Assembly: GCF_000429605.1 (NCBI RefSeq)
Contig: NZ_KE386925.1
Coordinates: 62,001 to 126,000, forward strand
Source: Azonexus hydrophilus DSM 23864
GTDB lineage: Bacteria; Pseudomonadota; Gammaproteobacteria; Burkholderiales; Rhodocyclaceae
Direction of reading: 5' to 3'
Length of the DNA stretch: 64,000 bases
How positions within the stretch are numbered: position 1 is the stretch's first letter; each line of letters begins with the position of its first letter. Both the position numbers and the translations under genes were made by a program. This document shows, piece by piece, positions 40,642 to 49,343 of this stretch. The notes under the pieces were generated by a model. That model was not told the origin of the DNA and made no database searches. It worked only from the letters and a program-made list of their open reading frames with translations.

Positions 40642-41359
40642 TTTCCTGATTCCCGACTGGCCGGCGCCGGCCAATGTCCGGGCGCTGCAAACCCTGCGCG
40701 ACGGCGGTTGCAGCCCGGCGCCGTGGAGCAGCTTCAATCTGGGTGATCACGTCGGCGACGAAGCCGCGCGGGTCGCCGCCAATCGCGCCCGTCTGCGTGC
40801 CGAACTCCCCGGCGAACCCTGCTGGTTGCGTCAGGTGCATGGCGTCGGCGTCGTCGATGCAGCGCAGACTGCGGCCGGTGCCGAGGCCGATGCCGCATAC
40901 GCCACGCAGGTCGGGCAAGTTTGCGTCGTGATGACTGCGGATTGTCTTCCGGTGCTGTTCTGCAATCGCCAGGGGACGGTGGTTGCGGCAGCGCACGCCG
41001 GTTGGCGCGGCTTGCTGGCCGGGGTGCTGGAAAACACGCTGGTGGCCATGCAGTGCCCGCCGGGCGAGGTCATGGCCTGGCTGGGGCCGGCCATCGGCCC
41101 CGACAATTTCGAAGTCGGCGACGAGGTGCGCAGCGCTTTTGTTGCACACGATGCTGCGGCCGGCGAGGCATTCCGGCCGCAGGCCGGCGGCAAGTGGCTG
41201 GCCGACCTATACGCGCTCGCCCGTCGGCGGCTGAACGCTGCCGGCGTCGTCGCCATCCACGGCGGTGGATTGTGCACCGTCGCCGATGCCGGGCGTTTCT
41301 TCTCCTACCGGCGCGACGGCGTCACCGGGCGCATGGCCAGCCTGATCTGGCTGGCCTGA
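40634..41359 (+). CDS. pgeF: PgeF (YfiH-family) peptidoglycan editing factor / multicopper-like purine nucleoside enzyme
   Basis: A 241-residue protein with the conserved metal-site residues of the family: QVHGVGVVD, TADCLPVLFC and AAHAGWRGLLAGVLE. In E. coli YfiH removes L-Ser mis-incorporated into peptidoglycan precursors; homologues also show laccase-like or purine nucleoside phosphorylase/adenosine deaminase activity. The rluD-pgeF order is conserved in proteobacteria. The 3' 150 bases overlap an opposite-strand small membrane protein gene. Confidence 0.92.
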   Translation: MADFLIPDWPAPANVRALQTLRDGGCSPAPWSSFNLGDHVGDEAARVAANRARLRAELPGEPCWLRQVHGVGVVDAAQTAAGAEADAAYATQVGQVCVVMTADCLPVLFCNRQGTVVAAAHAGWRGLLAGVLENTLVAMQCPPGEVMAWLGPAIGPDNFEVGDEVRSAFVAHDAAAGEAFRPQAGGKWLADLYALARRRLNAAGVVAIHGGGLCTVADAGRFFSYRRDGVTGRMASLIWLA

Positions 41360-41560
41360 CTTGGCCTGCATCGCCTCCCGATAGGCGCGACGCTGTCGGC
41401 GTACCTTGCTGCCGCTCATCCACAGCAGGATGCTGCAGGGCAGGAGTCCGTAAAAGACAAAGGAAATGACGCCAGCGACAACGCTGGCTTCATTGACGGC
41501 GATAAGGAGGGTGACGTAGAGCCACCCGATGGCGATGATGTACATCCGGTAATTATGCAT
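41207..41560 (-). CDS. Putative small membrane protein overlapping pgeF in antisense
   Basis: A 117-residue ORF. The first 50 residues contain two hydrophobic helices (YIIAIGWLYVTLLIAVNEAS and VAGVISFVFYGLLPCSILLW) ending in a basic cluster VRRQRRAYREAMQAK, a believable membrane protein. The tail (about residues 65-117) is low-complexity and comes from sequence antisense to pgeF, so the true stop may be unusual or the tail non-functional. The helix-coding part occupies the otherwise empty 41360-41560 gap. I do not recognise a family. Start at 41560 or the ATG at 41545. Confidence 0.55.
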   Translation of the reverse strand: MHNYRMYIIAIGWLYVTLLIAVNEASVVAGVISFVFYGLLPCSILLWMSGSKVRRQRRAYREAMQAKSGQPDQAGHAPGDAVAPVGEETPGIGDGAQSTAVDGDDAGSVQPPTGERV

Positions 41561-41630
41561 TGACAGTGTCCGGACGGGTATGCAGAATCCAGAAGCTGCA
41601 GCCCACGACAACCAGCGAGAACAGAATTCC

Positions 41631-43358
41631 ATGACGCAAGGATCGAACAATAACGAGGCTTTTCTGGGGTCAGCCATGCAGTTCATGCAGGCAGGACAGA
41701 CCATGGCCCAGCAGTTCATGGAATTTCTCGGCAAGAATGCGCAAGCCCAGGGTAATCAGCCGCCGCAAATCGACCCGCAGGCGCTGACGGCGCTGCAGAA
41801 GCGCCTGATGGATCAGCAGATGTCGCTGTGGCAGGCCATGCTCGACAAGCAGAAGGGCGCGCCGCAGGCGTTCAAGGTCGAGCCCGAACCCGGTGACCGC
41901 CGTTTTGCCGCACCGGCCTGGCGCGACAGCCCGATCTACGATTACCTGCATCAGGCCTACCTGCTCAATGTCCGTTACCTGAAGGAAATGGTCGAGGTGC
42001 TGCCGGCGCAGGACGACAAGGCGCGCGACAAGATGCGTTTCCTGGCCCGCCAGGTGGCCGACGCGATGGCGCCGACCAATTTTGCCGCGACCAACCCGGA
42101 ATTCATCCAGCTGGCCCTGGAAACCAAGGGCCAGAGCATTACCGACGGCATCAACAACCTGCTCAAGGATTTCGAGAAGGGCCGCATCTCGATGACCGAC
42201 GAATCGGTGTTCGAGGTCGGCAAGAACATTGCCACCACCGAAGGCGCCGTCGTTTTCGAGAACGAGGTCATGCAGTTGATCCAGTACGCGCCGCTGACCC
42301 CCAAGGTTGGCACGCGGCCGCTGCTGGTGGTGCCGCCGTGCATCAACAAGTTCTACATCATGGACCTGCAGCCGGACAATTCGTTGATCCGCTTCCTGGT
42401 CGAGCAGGGCAATACCGTATTTCTCGTCTCCTGGCGCAACCCGATGGAAGCGCAGGGCCATCTCGGCTGGGACGATTATCTCGAGCACGGCCCGCTGGCC
42501 GCGATTTCGGTGATCCGCGAAATGACCCGGGTCAAGCAGATCAACGCGCTCGGCTTCTGCGTCGGCGGCACCATCCTGACTTCGGCGCTGGGCGTGCTCA
42601 AGGCGCGCGGTGAAGACAGCGTCGCCTCGCTGACCTTGCTGACCACGCTGCTCGATTTCTCCGATACCGGCGAGATTGGCCTGTTCATCGACGAGCAGGC
42701 GCTGACCACCCGCGAAGCGACGATCGGCCAGGGCGGGCTGCTGCCGGCGCGCGACCTGCAGAATACCTTCTCCTTCCTGCGTGCCAACGACCTGGTCTGG
42801 AACTACGTCCAGAACAACTACCTCAAGGGCCAGAAGCCGCAAGCCTTCGACCTGCTTTACTGGAATTCCGATTCGACCAACCTGCCGGGGCCGTTCGCCT
42901 GCTGGTACATGCGCAACATGTACCTCGACAACAGCCTGCGCGTGCCCGGCAAGCTGACCATGTGCGGCGAGACGGTCGATCTCGGCAAGCTCGACATGCC
43001 GGTTTACCTGCTGGCCACGCGCGAGGATCACATCGTGCCTTGGCAGTCGGCTTACCTGAGCACCCGCATCCTCGGCGGCAAGCTGCGTTTCGTGCTTGGT
43101 GCCTCGGGGCATATTGCCGGCGTGATCAACCCGGCGAGCAAGAACAAGCGCAGTTACTGGATCAACGACGATGTACAAGCGGACGCCGATGCCTGGCTGG
43201 GAACGGCGACCGAAATGAAGGGCAGCTGGTGGCTCGACTGGGCCAACTGGATCAAGGAGCACTGTGGAGAACAGCGCGCCGCGCGCAAGATCGGCACAAC
43301 AAAATACAAAGCCATCGAGCCGGCACCGGGCCGTTACGTCAGGGAACGTGCGGTCTGA
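41631..43358 (+). CDS. phaC: Class I poly-3-hydroxyalkanoate synthase
   Basis: About 575 residues from the ATG at 41631; an ATG at 41580 would add 17 residues but leaves almost no room for the divergent gene. The N-terminal domain (about 1-180) precedes an alpha/beta-hydrolase core with the lipase-like box GFCVGG (active C310), the aspartate in ATREDHIVPW and the histidine in SGHIAGVINP. PPCINKFYIMDLQPDNSLI is the usual PhaC signature. It polymerises (R)-3-hydroxybutyryl-CoA into PHB at granules. It lies 28 bases upstream of the first phaB gene. Confidence 0.93.
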   Translation: MTQGSNNNEAFLGSAMQFMQAGQTMAQQFMEFLGKNAQAQGNQPPQIDPQALTALQKRLMDQQMSLWQAMLDKQKGAPQAFKVEPEPGDRRFAAPAWRDSPIYDYLHQAYLLNVRYLKEMVEVLPAQDDKARDKMRFLARQVADAMAPTNFAATNPEFIQLALETKGQSITDGINNLLKDFEKGRISMTDESVFEVGKNIATTEGAVVFENEVMQLIQYAPLTPKVGTRPLLVVPPCINKFYIMDLQPDNSLIRFLVEQGNTVFLVSWRNPMEAQGHLGWDDYLEHGPLAAISVIREMTRVKQINALGFCVGGTILTSALGVLKARGEDSVASLTLLTTLLDFSDTGEIGLFIDEQALTTREATIGQGGLLPARDLQNTFSFLRANDLVWNYVQNNYLKGQKPQAFDLLYWNSDSTNLPGPFACWYMRNMYLDNSLRVPGKLTMCGETVDLGKLDMPVYLLATREDHIVPWQSAYLSTRILGGKLRFVLGASGHIAGVINPASKNKRSYWINDDVQADADAWLGTATEMKGSWWLDWANWIKEHCGEQRAARKIGTTKYKAIEPAPGRYVRERAV

Positions 43359-43386
43359 TTCCCCAAGTCCGACAAGGAGACAAAAA

Positions 43387-44127
43387 ATGTTGCGAGTTGC
43401 ACTGATTACCGGCGGTATGGGCGGCCTCGGCGAAGCCATCTGCATCAAGATGGCGGCGCTGGGCTACAAGGTCGTGACCACGCATTCGCCGGGCAATGCC
43501 AAGGCGGAGGAGTGGCTGAAGAACATGAATAACATGGGCTATGGCTTCAAGGCCTATCCCTGCGACGTCACCGATTTCGACTCGGCCAAGGCCTGTGTCG
43601 AAACCGTCACCCGCGAAGTCGGGCCGATCGACGTGCTGGTCAACAACGCCGGCATCACCCGCGACATGACCTTCAAGAAGATGACCAAGGCCGACTGGGA
43701 TGCCGTCATCCGCACCAACCTCGACTCCGTCTTCAACATGACCAAGCAGGTCATGGACGGCATGGTCGAGCGCAAGTGGGGGCGCGTCGTCAATGTGTCT
43801 TCGGTCAACGGCCAGAAGGGCGCCTTCGGTCAGACCAACTATTCCGCCGCCAAGGCCGGCATGCACGGCTTCACCAAGGCGCTGGCGCTGGAAGTCGCCA
43901 AGCAGGGTGTCACGGTCAATACCATCTCGCCGGGTTATATTGGCACCAAGATGGTGACGGCCATTCCGCAGGACATCCTCGATTCCAAGATTCTGCCGCA
44001 GATTCCCGTCGGGCGTCTGGGCAAACCAGAAGAAATCGCCGGCCTCGTTGCCTACCTCGCTTCCGATGAAGCGGCGTTCGTCACCGGGGCCAACATTTCC
44101 ATCAACGGCGGTCAGCATATGTTCTGA
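43387..44127 (+). CDS. phaB: Acetoacetyl-CoA reductase, first copy
   Basis: A 246-residue short-chain dehydrogenase: cofactor loop TGGMGGLG near the N-terminus, NNAG (about 87-90), and the catalytic Ser...Tyr-x3-Lys in VSSVNGQKG and TNYSAAKAG. It reduces acetoacetyl-CoA to (R)-3-hydroxybutyryl-CoA with NADPH. The ATG at 43387 follows an aaggagac ribosome site 28 bases after phaC; longer in-frame starts are inside phaC. Confidence 0.92.
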   Translation: MLRVALITGGMGGLGEAICIKMAALGYKVVTTHSPGNAKAEEWLKNMNNMGYGFKAYPCDVTDFDSAKACVETVTREVGPIDVLVNNAGITRDMTFKKMTKADWDAVIRTNLDSVFNMTKQVMDGMVERKWGRVVNVSSVNGQKGAFGQTNYSAAKAGMHGFTKALALEVAKQGVTVNTISPGYIGTKMVTAIPQDILDSKILPQIPVGRLGKPEEIAGLVAYLASDEAAFVTGANISINGGQHMF

Positions 44128-44171
44128 CCGGCGTTTTTTAACCCCGCTTTATCAATAAGGAAGGAAATAAC

Positions 44172-44915
44172 ATGACGCAACGTGTCGCTCTCGTTACCGG
44201 TGCCATGGGTGGTCTGGGTACCGCCATTTGCCAGCAACTGGCCCAGGCCGGTCACAAGGTGGTTGCCGCCTATCACCCGCAATTCGACAACAAGGACGCC
44301 TGGCTGGCCGAAATGTCCGCTGCCGGTTTCAACGACTTCGTCTGCGTCGGCGGTGACGTCTCCGTGCTGGAAGACTGCCAGAAGATGGTTGCCGAAGCTG
44401 AAGCCGCCTGCGGCCAGGTCGACATCCTGATCAACAATGCCGGCATCACCCGTGACCGCATGTTCGCCAAGATGGAAAAGGATGGCTGGGATGCCGTCAT
44501 CGCCACCAACCTGACCTCGCTGTTCAACATGACCAAGCAAGTCTCCGCCAAGATGGCCGAGCGTGGCTGGGGTCGTATCGTGAACATCTCGTCGGTCAAC
44601 GGCGTCAAGGGCCAGGCCGGCCAGACCAACTACTCGGCTGCCAAGGCCGGCGTCATCGGCTTCACCAAGGCCCTGGCTGCCGAACTGGCTGCCAAGGGTG
44701 TGACGGTCAACGCCATCGCCCCGGGCTACGTGGCCACCAAGATGGTCATGGCGATCAAGCCGGAAGTCCTGCAGACCATCGTCGATTCCGTGCCGATGAA
44801 GCGCCTGGCCAAGCCGGAAGAAATCGGCTACGCCTGTTCCTACCTGTGCAACGAACTCTCCGGTTTCACCACCGGCGCCACGATCAACATCAACGGCGGC
44901 CTGTACTACCAGTAA
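44172..44915 (+). CDS. phaB: Acetoacetyl-CoA reductase, second copy
   Basis: A 247-residue paralogue of the preceding gene with the same motifs (TGAMGGLG, NNAGITRDRMF, TNYSAAKAGVIGFTKALAAE, TINGG-like C-terminus INGGLYYQ). It diverges mainly in the 40-70 region (AYHPQFDNKDAWLAEM against THSPGNAKAEEWLKNM). A strong site (aaggaagg) lies 8 bases before the ATG. The gene is followed by a strong terminator. Which copy supplies most PHB precursor cannot be told from sequence. Confidence 0.92.
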   Translation: MTQRVALVTGAMGGLGTAICQQLAQAGHKVVAAYHPQFDNKDAWLAEMSAAGFNDFVCVGGDVSVLEDCQKMVAEAEAACGQVDILINNAGITRDRMFAKMEKDGWDAVIATNLTSLFNMTKQVSAKMAERGWGRIVNISSVNGVKGQAGQTNYSAAKAGVIGFTKALAAELAAKGVTVNAIAPGYVATKMVMAIKPEVLQTIVDSVPMKRLAKPEEIGYACSYLCNELSGFTTGATININGGLYYQ

Positions 44916-44935
44916 TTTTGCACTGCACCACGAAG

Positions 44936-44960
44936 GGGCGCCCATGGGCGCCCTTTTTTT
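44936..44960 (+). terminator. Strong terminator after the second phaB
   Basis: GGGCGCC (44936-44942), loop CATG, GGCGCCC (44947-44953), then seven T residues. Confidence 0.92.
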
Positions 44961-44964
44961 CGGC

Positions 44965-44970
44965 TATAAT
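44965..44970 (+). promoter_or_regulatory. -10 element (TATAAT) of phaR
   Basis: TATAAT directly follows the phaB terminator and lies 36 bases before the phaR ATG; the -35 region overlaps the terminator and is poor, so phaR is a separate unit. Confidence 0.5.
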
Positions 44971-45006
44971 GTTGCGCTGCACATAAACCAGTCTTGAGGC
45001 CTCAGC

Positions 45007-45552
45007 ATGTCCGAACCGGTTCGCCTGATCAAGAAATATCCCAATCGCCGTCTGTATGACACCAAGACGAGTGCATACATCACGCTGGGGGATGTCAAGG
45101 AACTGGTGCTCAAGTTCGAGTGCTTCAAGGTGGTGGATGCCAAGAGCGGTGAGGATCTGACCCGCAGCATCCTGCTCCAGATCATCCTGGAGGAAGAAAC
45201 CGGCGGCGTGCCCCTGTTCTCCTGCGATCTGCTTTCCGGTTTCATCCGCTTCTACGGCAGCACCTCGCAGAACATGCTGGGTCGCTACCTGGAAAACAAC
45301 ATGAAGACCTTTGTCGATTTCCAGCAGAAACTGCAGGAGCAGTCGCGTACCATGTACGGTAGCGACACGGCCAGCGTGCAGGCGGATTTCTGGAACCAGT
45401 TCCTGAATTTCCAGCAGCCGGCGATGCAGAACATGATGACCGCCTACATGGATCAGTCGAAGAAGATGTTCCTGTCGATGCAGGACCAACTGCAGAATCA
45501 GACCCGTTCCATGTTCCCGGGATTCCCGCCCGGCGATTCGGGCGACAAGTAA
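45007..45552 (+). CDS. phaR: PHA synthesis repressor PhaR
   Basis: A 181-residue protein with the PHB accumulation regulatory domain: IKKYPNRRLYDTKTSAYITL (9-28) and DLTRSILLQIILEEE, then a Gln/Met-rich helical tail (QQPAMQNMMTAYMDQSKKMF). PhaR binds both PHB and DNA and represses phasin and its own gene until granules titrate it. It is encoded just after phaC-phaB-phaB, with its own promoter and terminator. Confidence 0.93.
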   Translation: MSEPVRLIKKYPNRRLYDTKTSAYITLGDVKELVLKFECFKVVDAKSGEDLTRSILLQIILEEETGGVPLFSCDLLSGFIRFYGSTSQNMLGRYLENNMKTFVDFQQKLQEQSRTMYGSDTASVQADFWNQFLNFQQPAMQNMMTAYMDQSKKMFLSMQDQLQNQTRSMFPGFPPGDSGDK

Positions 45553-45556
45553 AAGA

Positions 45557-45580
45557 AACGGCCGCAACAGCGGCCGTTTT
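45557..45580 (+). terminator. Terminator after phaR
   Basis: AACGGCCGC (45557-45565), loop aaca, GCGGCCGTT (45570-45578) and further T residues. Confidence 0.85.
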
Positions 45581-45599
45581 CACGTGGGGCGGGCGAGGC

Positions 45600-46100
45600 T
45601 CAGGAACGTGGGCCGCGCTCGTCGCGCTTGGCCGGCTTGGTCTCGGCAAGCTGCTTGCGCTGTTCCGGCGTCAGGATGTCCATGACCTTGCGTTCGGCCT
45701 GCAGGCGGGACATTTCCATGTCGGCGCGCTGCTTAGCGATCTGGTCGACCAGTTGGCGGGCCTTGGCTTCGCTGTAGTCAGGCGTTGCCTTCAGGGCCTG
45801 CAGTTCCTTTTCGCTCTTGCGCAGGCTCTTCATCTGGTCACGCATGGCCGGGGCCTGGGCGTGCATGATGTCGAAGATCTTGTCCTGCTGGGCTTCGCTG
45901 AGGTCGAGTCGATGCAGGCCGCGCATGGCCATCTTGTCGCCCATCATGCCGTGGCCGCCATGCATGCTGGTCTGGCGCATGCCGTCCTTGCCGTCACAAC
46001 CACCGGCCTTGCCGCCGGGATAAGCCATGGCGGCAAGGGGGACGGCGAGGGCGATGCCGGCAACGACGAGCAGACGCTTGGGCTGGATGAAGTGCTTCAT
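45600..46100 (-). CDS. Spy/CpxP-family periplasmic protein (LTxxQ motif)
   Basis: A 166-residue exported protein: signal peptide region KRLLVVAGIALAVPLAAMAY, a Gly/Met/His-rich linker (QTSMHGGHGMMGDKMAMRG), then long helices with the two LTxxQ-type motifs LDLSEAQQDKI and DILTPEQRKQL. Spy/CpxP proteins are periplasmic chaperones induced by envelope stress; the Met/His-rich segment could bind metal, which is speculation. It converges on phaR and ends just after the phaR terminator. Confidence 0.83.
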   Translation of the reverse strand: MKHFIQPKRLLVVAGIALAVPLAAMAYPGGKAGGCDGKDGMRQTSMHGGHGMMGDKMAMRGLHRLDLSEAQQDKIFDIMHAQAPAMRDQMKSLRKSEKELQALKATPDYSEAKARQLVDQIAKQRADMEMSRLQAERKVMDILTPEQRKQLAETKPAKRDERGPRS

Positions 46101-46197
46101 GATGTTCTCCTGTGGATGAGCCGGAAATGGACCGGCGACAGGAGGAAGCTTAAGGACATCGACGTAAGCTGTCGTTTGCCATTTGTAAGGAATCGTT

Positions 46198-47328
46198 TCA
46201 GCCGGTCACACCGTCCAGCGCCTTGCTCAGCCGGGCGACCGCCGCTGCCGGGTCGTGCAGCTTGTCCAGACCGAACAGGCCCAGGCGGAAGGTGCGGAAA
46301 TCGGCCGGCTCGTCGCACATCAGCGGTACGCCGGTAGCGCTCTGCACGCCCTGGGCGATGAATTTGCGGCCGTTCTGGATGTCCGGGTCGGTGGTGTAGC
46401 TGACGACCACGCCGGGGGCCTGGAAGCCTTCGGCGGCGACGCTGGGGAAACCGCGTTCGACCAGCAGCGCGCGCACGCGCCGGCCGAGTTCCCATTGTTC
46501 GGCGCAGACCTTGTCGAAACCGTAAGCCTCGGTTTCGAGCATGACCTGGCGCACCGAGGCCAGGGCGTCGGTCGGCATGGTCGCGTGATAGGCGTGGCTG
46601 CCGCTTTCGTAGGCTTCCATGATCTGCAGCCATTTCTTCAGGTCGCAGGCGAAGCTGGTGCTGCTGGTCGCGTCGATATGCGCGCGGGCGCGCTCGCCCA
46701 GGGCGATCAGCGCGCAGCACGGCGAGCCGCTCCAGCCCTTTTGCGGGGCGCTGATCAGCACGTCGACATCGTTGGCGGCCATATTCACCCAGACGGTGCC
46801 GGAAGCGATGCAGTCGAGCACGAACAGGCCGTCGACCGCGCGCACTGCGGCGCCGACGGCGTGCAGGTAATCGTCAGGCAGGATCATCCCGGACGAGGTT
46901 TCGACATGCGGCGCGAAAACGACTTCCGGTCGGTGCTCGCGGATGGCCGCAACCACTTCCTCGATCGGTGCCGGGGCAAACGGTGCCTGGGCGCCGCTGC
47001 CTTGCTGGCGGGCCTTGAGGACGATGCTTTCGGACGGGATGTGACCCATGTCGAAAATCTGCGTCCAGCGGAAGCTGAACCAGCCGTTGCGGATGACCAT
47101 GACCTTGCGCTGCGTGGCGAACTGGCGGGCTACCGCTTCCATGCCGAAGGTGCCGCTGCCGGGAACGATGATCGCTGCCTTGGCGTTATAGACCTTCTTG
47201 ACGATGCGCGAGATGTCGCGCATGACGCCCTGGAACTGCTGCGACATGTGATTCAGCGCCCGGTCGGTATAGACCACGGAGTATTCGAGCAGGCCGTCGG
47301 GATCGGGATGGGGGAGCAGGGCGGGCAT
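46198..47328 (-). CDS. Class V aminotransferase (alanine-glyoxylate / serine-pyruvate type)
   Basis: A 376-residue PLP enzyme. The PLP lysine is K197 in ISAPQKGWSGSPC; GSGTFGMEA (57-65) forms the phosphate-binding turn and FVLDCIASGTVW contains the PLP-contacting aspartate. Related enzymes transfer amino groups from serine or alanine to glyoxylate or pyruvate. Exact substrates are unclear. The ATG at 47328 with ggaga upstream is preferred over a longer reading from 47445 whose N-terminus is low-complexity. Confidence 0.85.
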   Translation of the reverse strand: MPALLPHPDPDGLLEYSVVYTDRALNHMSQQFQGVMRDISRIVKKVYNAKAAIIVPGSGTFGMEAVARQFATQRKVMVIRNGWFSFRWTQIFDMGHIPSESIVLKARQQGSGAQAPFAPAPIEEVVAAIREHRPEVVFAPHVETSSGMILPDDYLHAVGAAVRAVDGLFVLDCIASGTVWVNMAANDVDVLISAPQKGWSGSPCCALIALGERARAHIDATSSTSFACDLKKWLQIMEAYESGSHAYHATMPTDALASVRQVMLETEAYGFDKVCAEQWELGRRVRALLVERGFPSVAAEGFQAPGVVVSYTTDPDIQNGRKFIAQGVQSATGVPLMCDEPADFRTFRLGLFGLDKLHDPAAAVARLSKALDGVTG

Positions 47329-47413
47329 GGATGTCTCCGGCTGATGTTGTTGATCAGGGGGCGAGGATAGCGCCGTCGTCGAATTCCGGCTAGTGCGGGC
47401 GTGGTCGTCTGTA

Positions 47414-48322
47414 TCACCAGGGGGCGTCGGATTCACCGCTGGCAAAACGTCCTTGCAGGAAGTCGAGGAACGTGCGCACCTTGGCCGAGAGTTGGTGACG
47501 CTGCGGATAGAGCGCGTGGATGTCGGCCGAGATGCCCGCCCAGTCGGGCAGTACGCGGACCAGCCGGCCGCTGCGCAGGTCGGCGGCGATGTCCCATTCC
47601 GAGCGCAGGATGATGCCGTGCCCGGCCAGCGCCCAGTCGACGGCGATTTCGCCGTGATTGACGGCGAGCGGGCTGCGCACCTTGACGGTGACCTGCTGGT
47701 TGCCGTCGGTCAGTTGCCAGTTGTTGAAGGCGCGCTCGTTCTCGCGGATGACGATGCAGTCGTGCGCCTGCAGGTCGCGCGGCGTTTGCGGCACGCCGCG
47801 GGCGGCGAGGTAGGCAGGGGCGGCGCACAGCAGGCGGCGGTTGGGCGCGATGCGCCGGGCCAGGATGCGCGCATCCGGCGGCGGGCCGAAGCGGATGGCG
47901 ATGTCGAGGGCGTGCTCGGTCAGGTCGAGCGTGCGGTCGGAGAGGTGGAGGATGACCTCGATGTCCGGCCAGTCGCGAACGAAATCCGAAATGGCCGGGC
48001 CGAGGTGGCGGCGGCCGAAACCGAAGCCGGCGTTGATGCGCAGCAAGCCCTGCGGTCGTTCTCGGCTGTCGAGCAGCGAGCGTTCCAGGCGCTCGATGTC
48101 GCGCAGGATCTGCTCGCCGTCTTCCAGGTAACGCTCGCCTTCCGGCGTCAGGCTGAGCCGGCGCGTGGTCCGGTTGAGCAGGCGCACGCCCAGGCGCTGT
48201 TCTAGCGCCGCCAGCCGTCGACTCACCGCCGGCGGCGTGATGCCGAGCGCCTGCGCCGCCGCTGCCAGGCTGGGCTGGCGGGCAAGCAGGCTGAAGAAGG
48301 CGAGGTCGGGGACGTCGTTCAT
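47414..48322 (-). CDS. LysR-family transcriptional regulator
   Basis: A 302-residue regulator with an N-terminal winged helix (FSLLARQPSLAAAAQALGIT, PAVSRRLAALEQRLG) and the substrate-binding domain from about residue 90. The HTH resembles the AaeR/DsdC-like branch that often regulates a divergent target. It is divergent from the TSUP transporter gene with 97 bases between them, making that gene the probable target. Confidence 0.9.
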   Translation of the reverse strand: MNDVPDLAFFSLLARQPSLAAAAQALGITPPAVSRRLAALEQRLGVRLLNRTTRRLSLTPEGERYLEDGEQILRDIERLERSLLDSRERPQGLLRINAGFGFGRRHLGPAISDFVRDWPDIEVILHLSDRTLDLTEHALDIAIRFGPPPDARILARRIAPNRRLLCAAPAYLAARGVPQTPRDLQAHDCIVIRENERAFNNWQLTDGNQQVTVKVRSPLAVNHGEIAVDWALAGHGIILRSEWDIAADLRSGRLVRVLPDWAGISADIHALYPQRHQLSAKVRTFLDFLQGRFASGESDAPW

Positions 48323-48419
48323 TCGTGCTTTAAACGCAATAATAAATTGAATTTTGCGCCATTGTATCTTTCGCTGTGCTGAATATCATGGCTTTTCCCT
48401 CATTGACCGCAACATTCAC

Positions 48420-49193
48420 ATGCCGCTGCTCCACCTGCTTCCCCTTGCCGATCTCTCGCTGGCGCTGGCCATTGGCGCTGCCTTGGGTTTCTTCGGTGGC
48501 CTGTTCGGCATCGGCGGCGGCATCATCGCCATTCCGCTGTTCGTGCTCGCCTTCGCCATGGATCAGGCGATGGCCCAGGGCACGGCGCTGGTGCTGATGG
48601 TGCCGAACCTGCTGATCGGCTGGTGGCGTTACAGCCGCAAACATCCGGTCGGCTGGCGGGCGGTGCTGGCGATTGCGCTGCCGGCGACGCTGACCACCTG
48701 GCTGCTGGCGCATTTCGCGACGCGGCTCGACGCGCAATTGCTTGGTCACCTGTTCTGCGCCTTCCTTGGCATCCTCGCGCTGCGCCTGCTCTGGCAGGGA
48801 CGTTGCGGGCGCGAACCGCTCACCGGCGTACCGTTGCGCCCGGCGGCGCTGCCGCTGGTCGGCGTTGCCGGCGGCAGCAGCATGGGCTTGCTCGGCATCG
48901 GCGGCGGCCTGGTCGCCACGCCGCTGCTCTCCGGCTGGCTCGGTCAGCGCCAGACCGTGGCGCAAAGCCTGGCGCTGGCCCTGGTCGCGCCGAGTTCGCT
49001 GGTCGCACTCAGCGCCTACGCCGGCGCCCAGCGCGTAGACTGGAGCCTAGGCCTGCCGATGGCGCTCGGTGGCATGTTCACCGTCGCTGCCGGCGTTGCG
49101 CTCGCGCACAAACTGCCGGAACGCCGCATGCGCGCAGCCTTCGCCTGGATGCTGCTGGCCACGGCGTTGTGGCTGGCGCTGGCGCCGCGCTGA
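48420..49193 (+). CDS. TSUP/TauE-SafE family membrane exporter
   Basis: A 257-residue membrane protein of the TauE/SafE family: FGGLFGIGGGIIAIPLF in the first half repeated as GLLGIGGGLVATPLLSGWL in the second, the duplicated glycine-rich motif of these exporters. Family members move sulfite, sulfoacetate or other small organosulfur anions. The ATG at 48420 is chosen because the first helix starts right after it; an upstream ATG at 48354 would add a 22-residue hydrophilic extension. Probably controlled by the divergent LysR regulator. Confidence 0.87.
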   Translation: MPLLHLLPLADLSLALAIGAALGFFGGLFGIGGGIIAIPLFVLAFAMDQAMAQGTALVLMVPNLLIGWWRYSRKHPVGWRAVLAIALPATLTTWLLAHFATRLDAQLLGHLFCAFLGILALRLLWQGRCGREPLTGVPLRPAALPLVGVAGGSSMGLLGIGGGLVATPLLSGWLGQRQTVAQSLALALVAPSSLVALSAYAGAQRVDWSLGLPMALGGMFTVAAGVALAHKLPERRMRAAFAWMLLATALWLALAPR

Positions 49194-49296
49194 GACAAAG
49201 CTCGCATGGGTTGAAACCGTTTATCATGTTGCTTTGCAATGACAAAAGAATTATCGATCAAGGCGAGTAGTTAGTTCGAATCAGAGTTAACGAGCC

Positions 49297-49343
49297 TTGT
49301 TAATCGCGGTTTGCAATAAATCGCAATTTGCTATAAATTGGCG
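49297..49343 (+). promoter_or_regulatory. AT-rich promoter/operator region of higBA
   Basis: Two near-direct repeats, TTTGCAATAAATCGC (49310-49324) and TTTGCTATAAATTGG (49327-49341), end 3 bases before the higB ATG. The second contains TATAAA as a possible -10. Repeats of this kind next to a toxin-antitoxin start are typical antitoxin operators; the assignment is inference. Confidence 0.45.
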
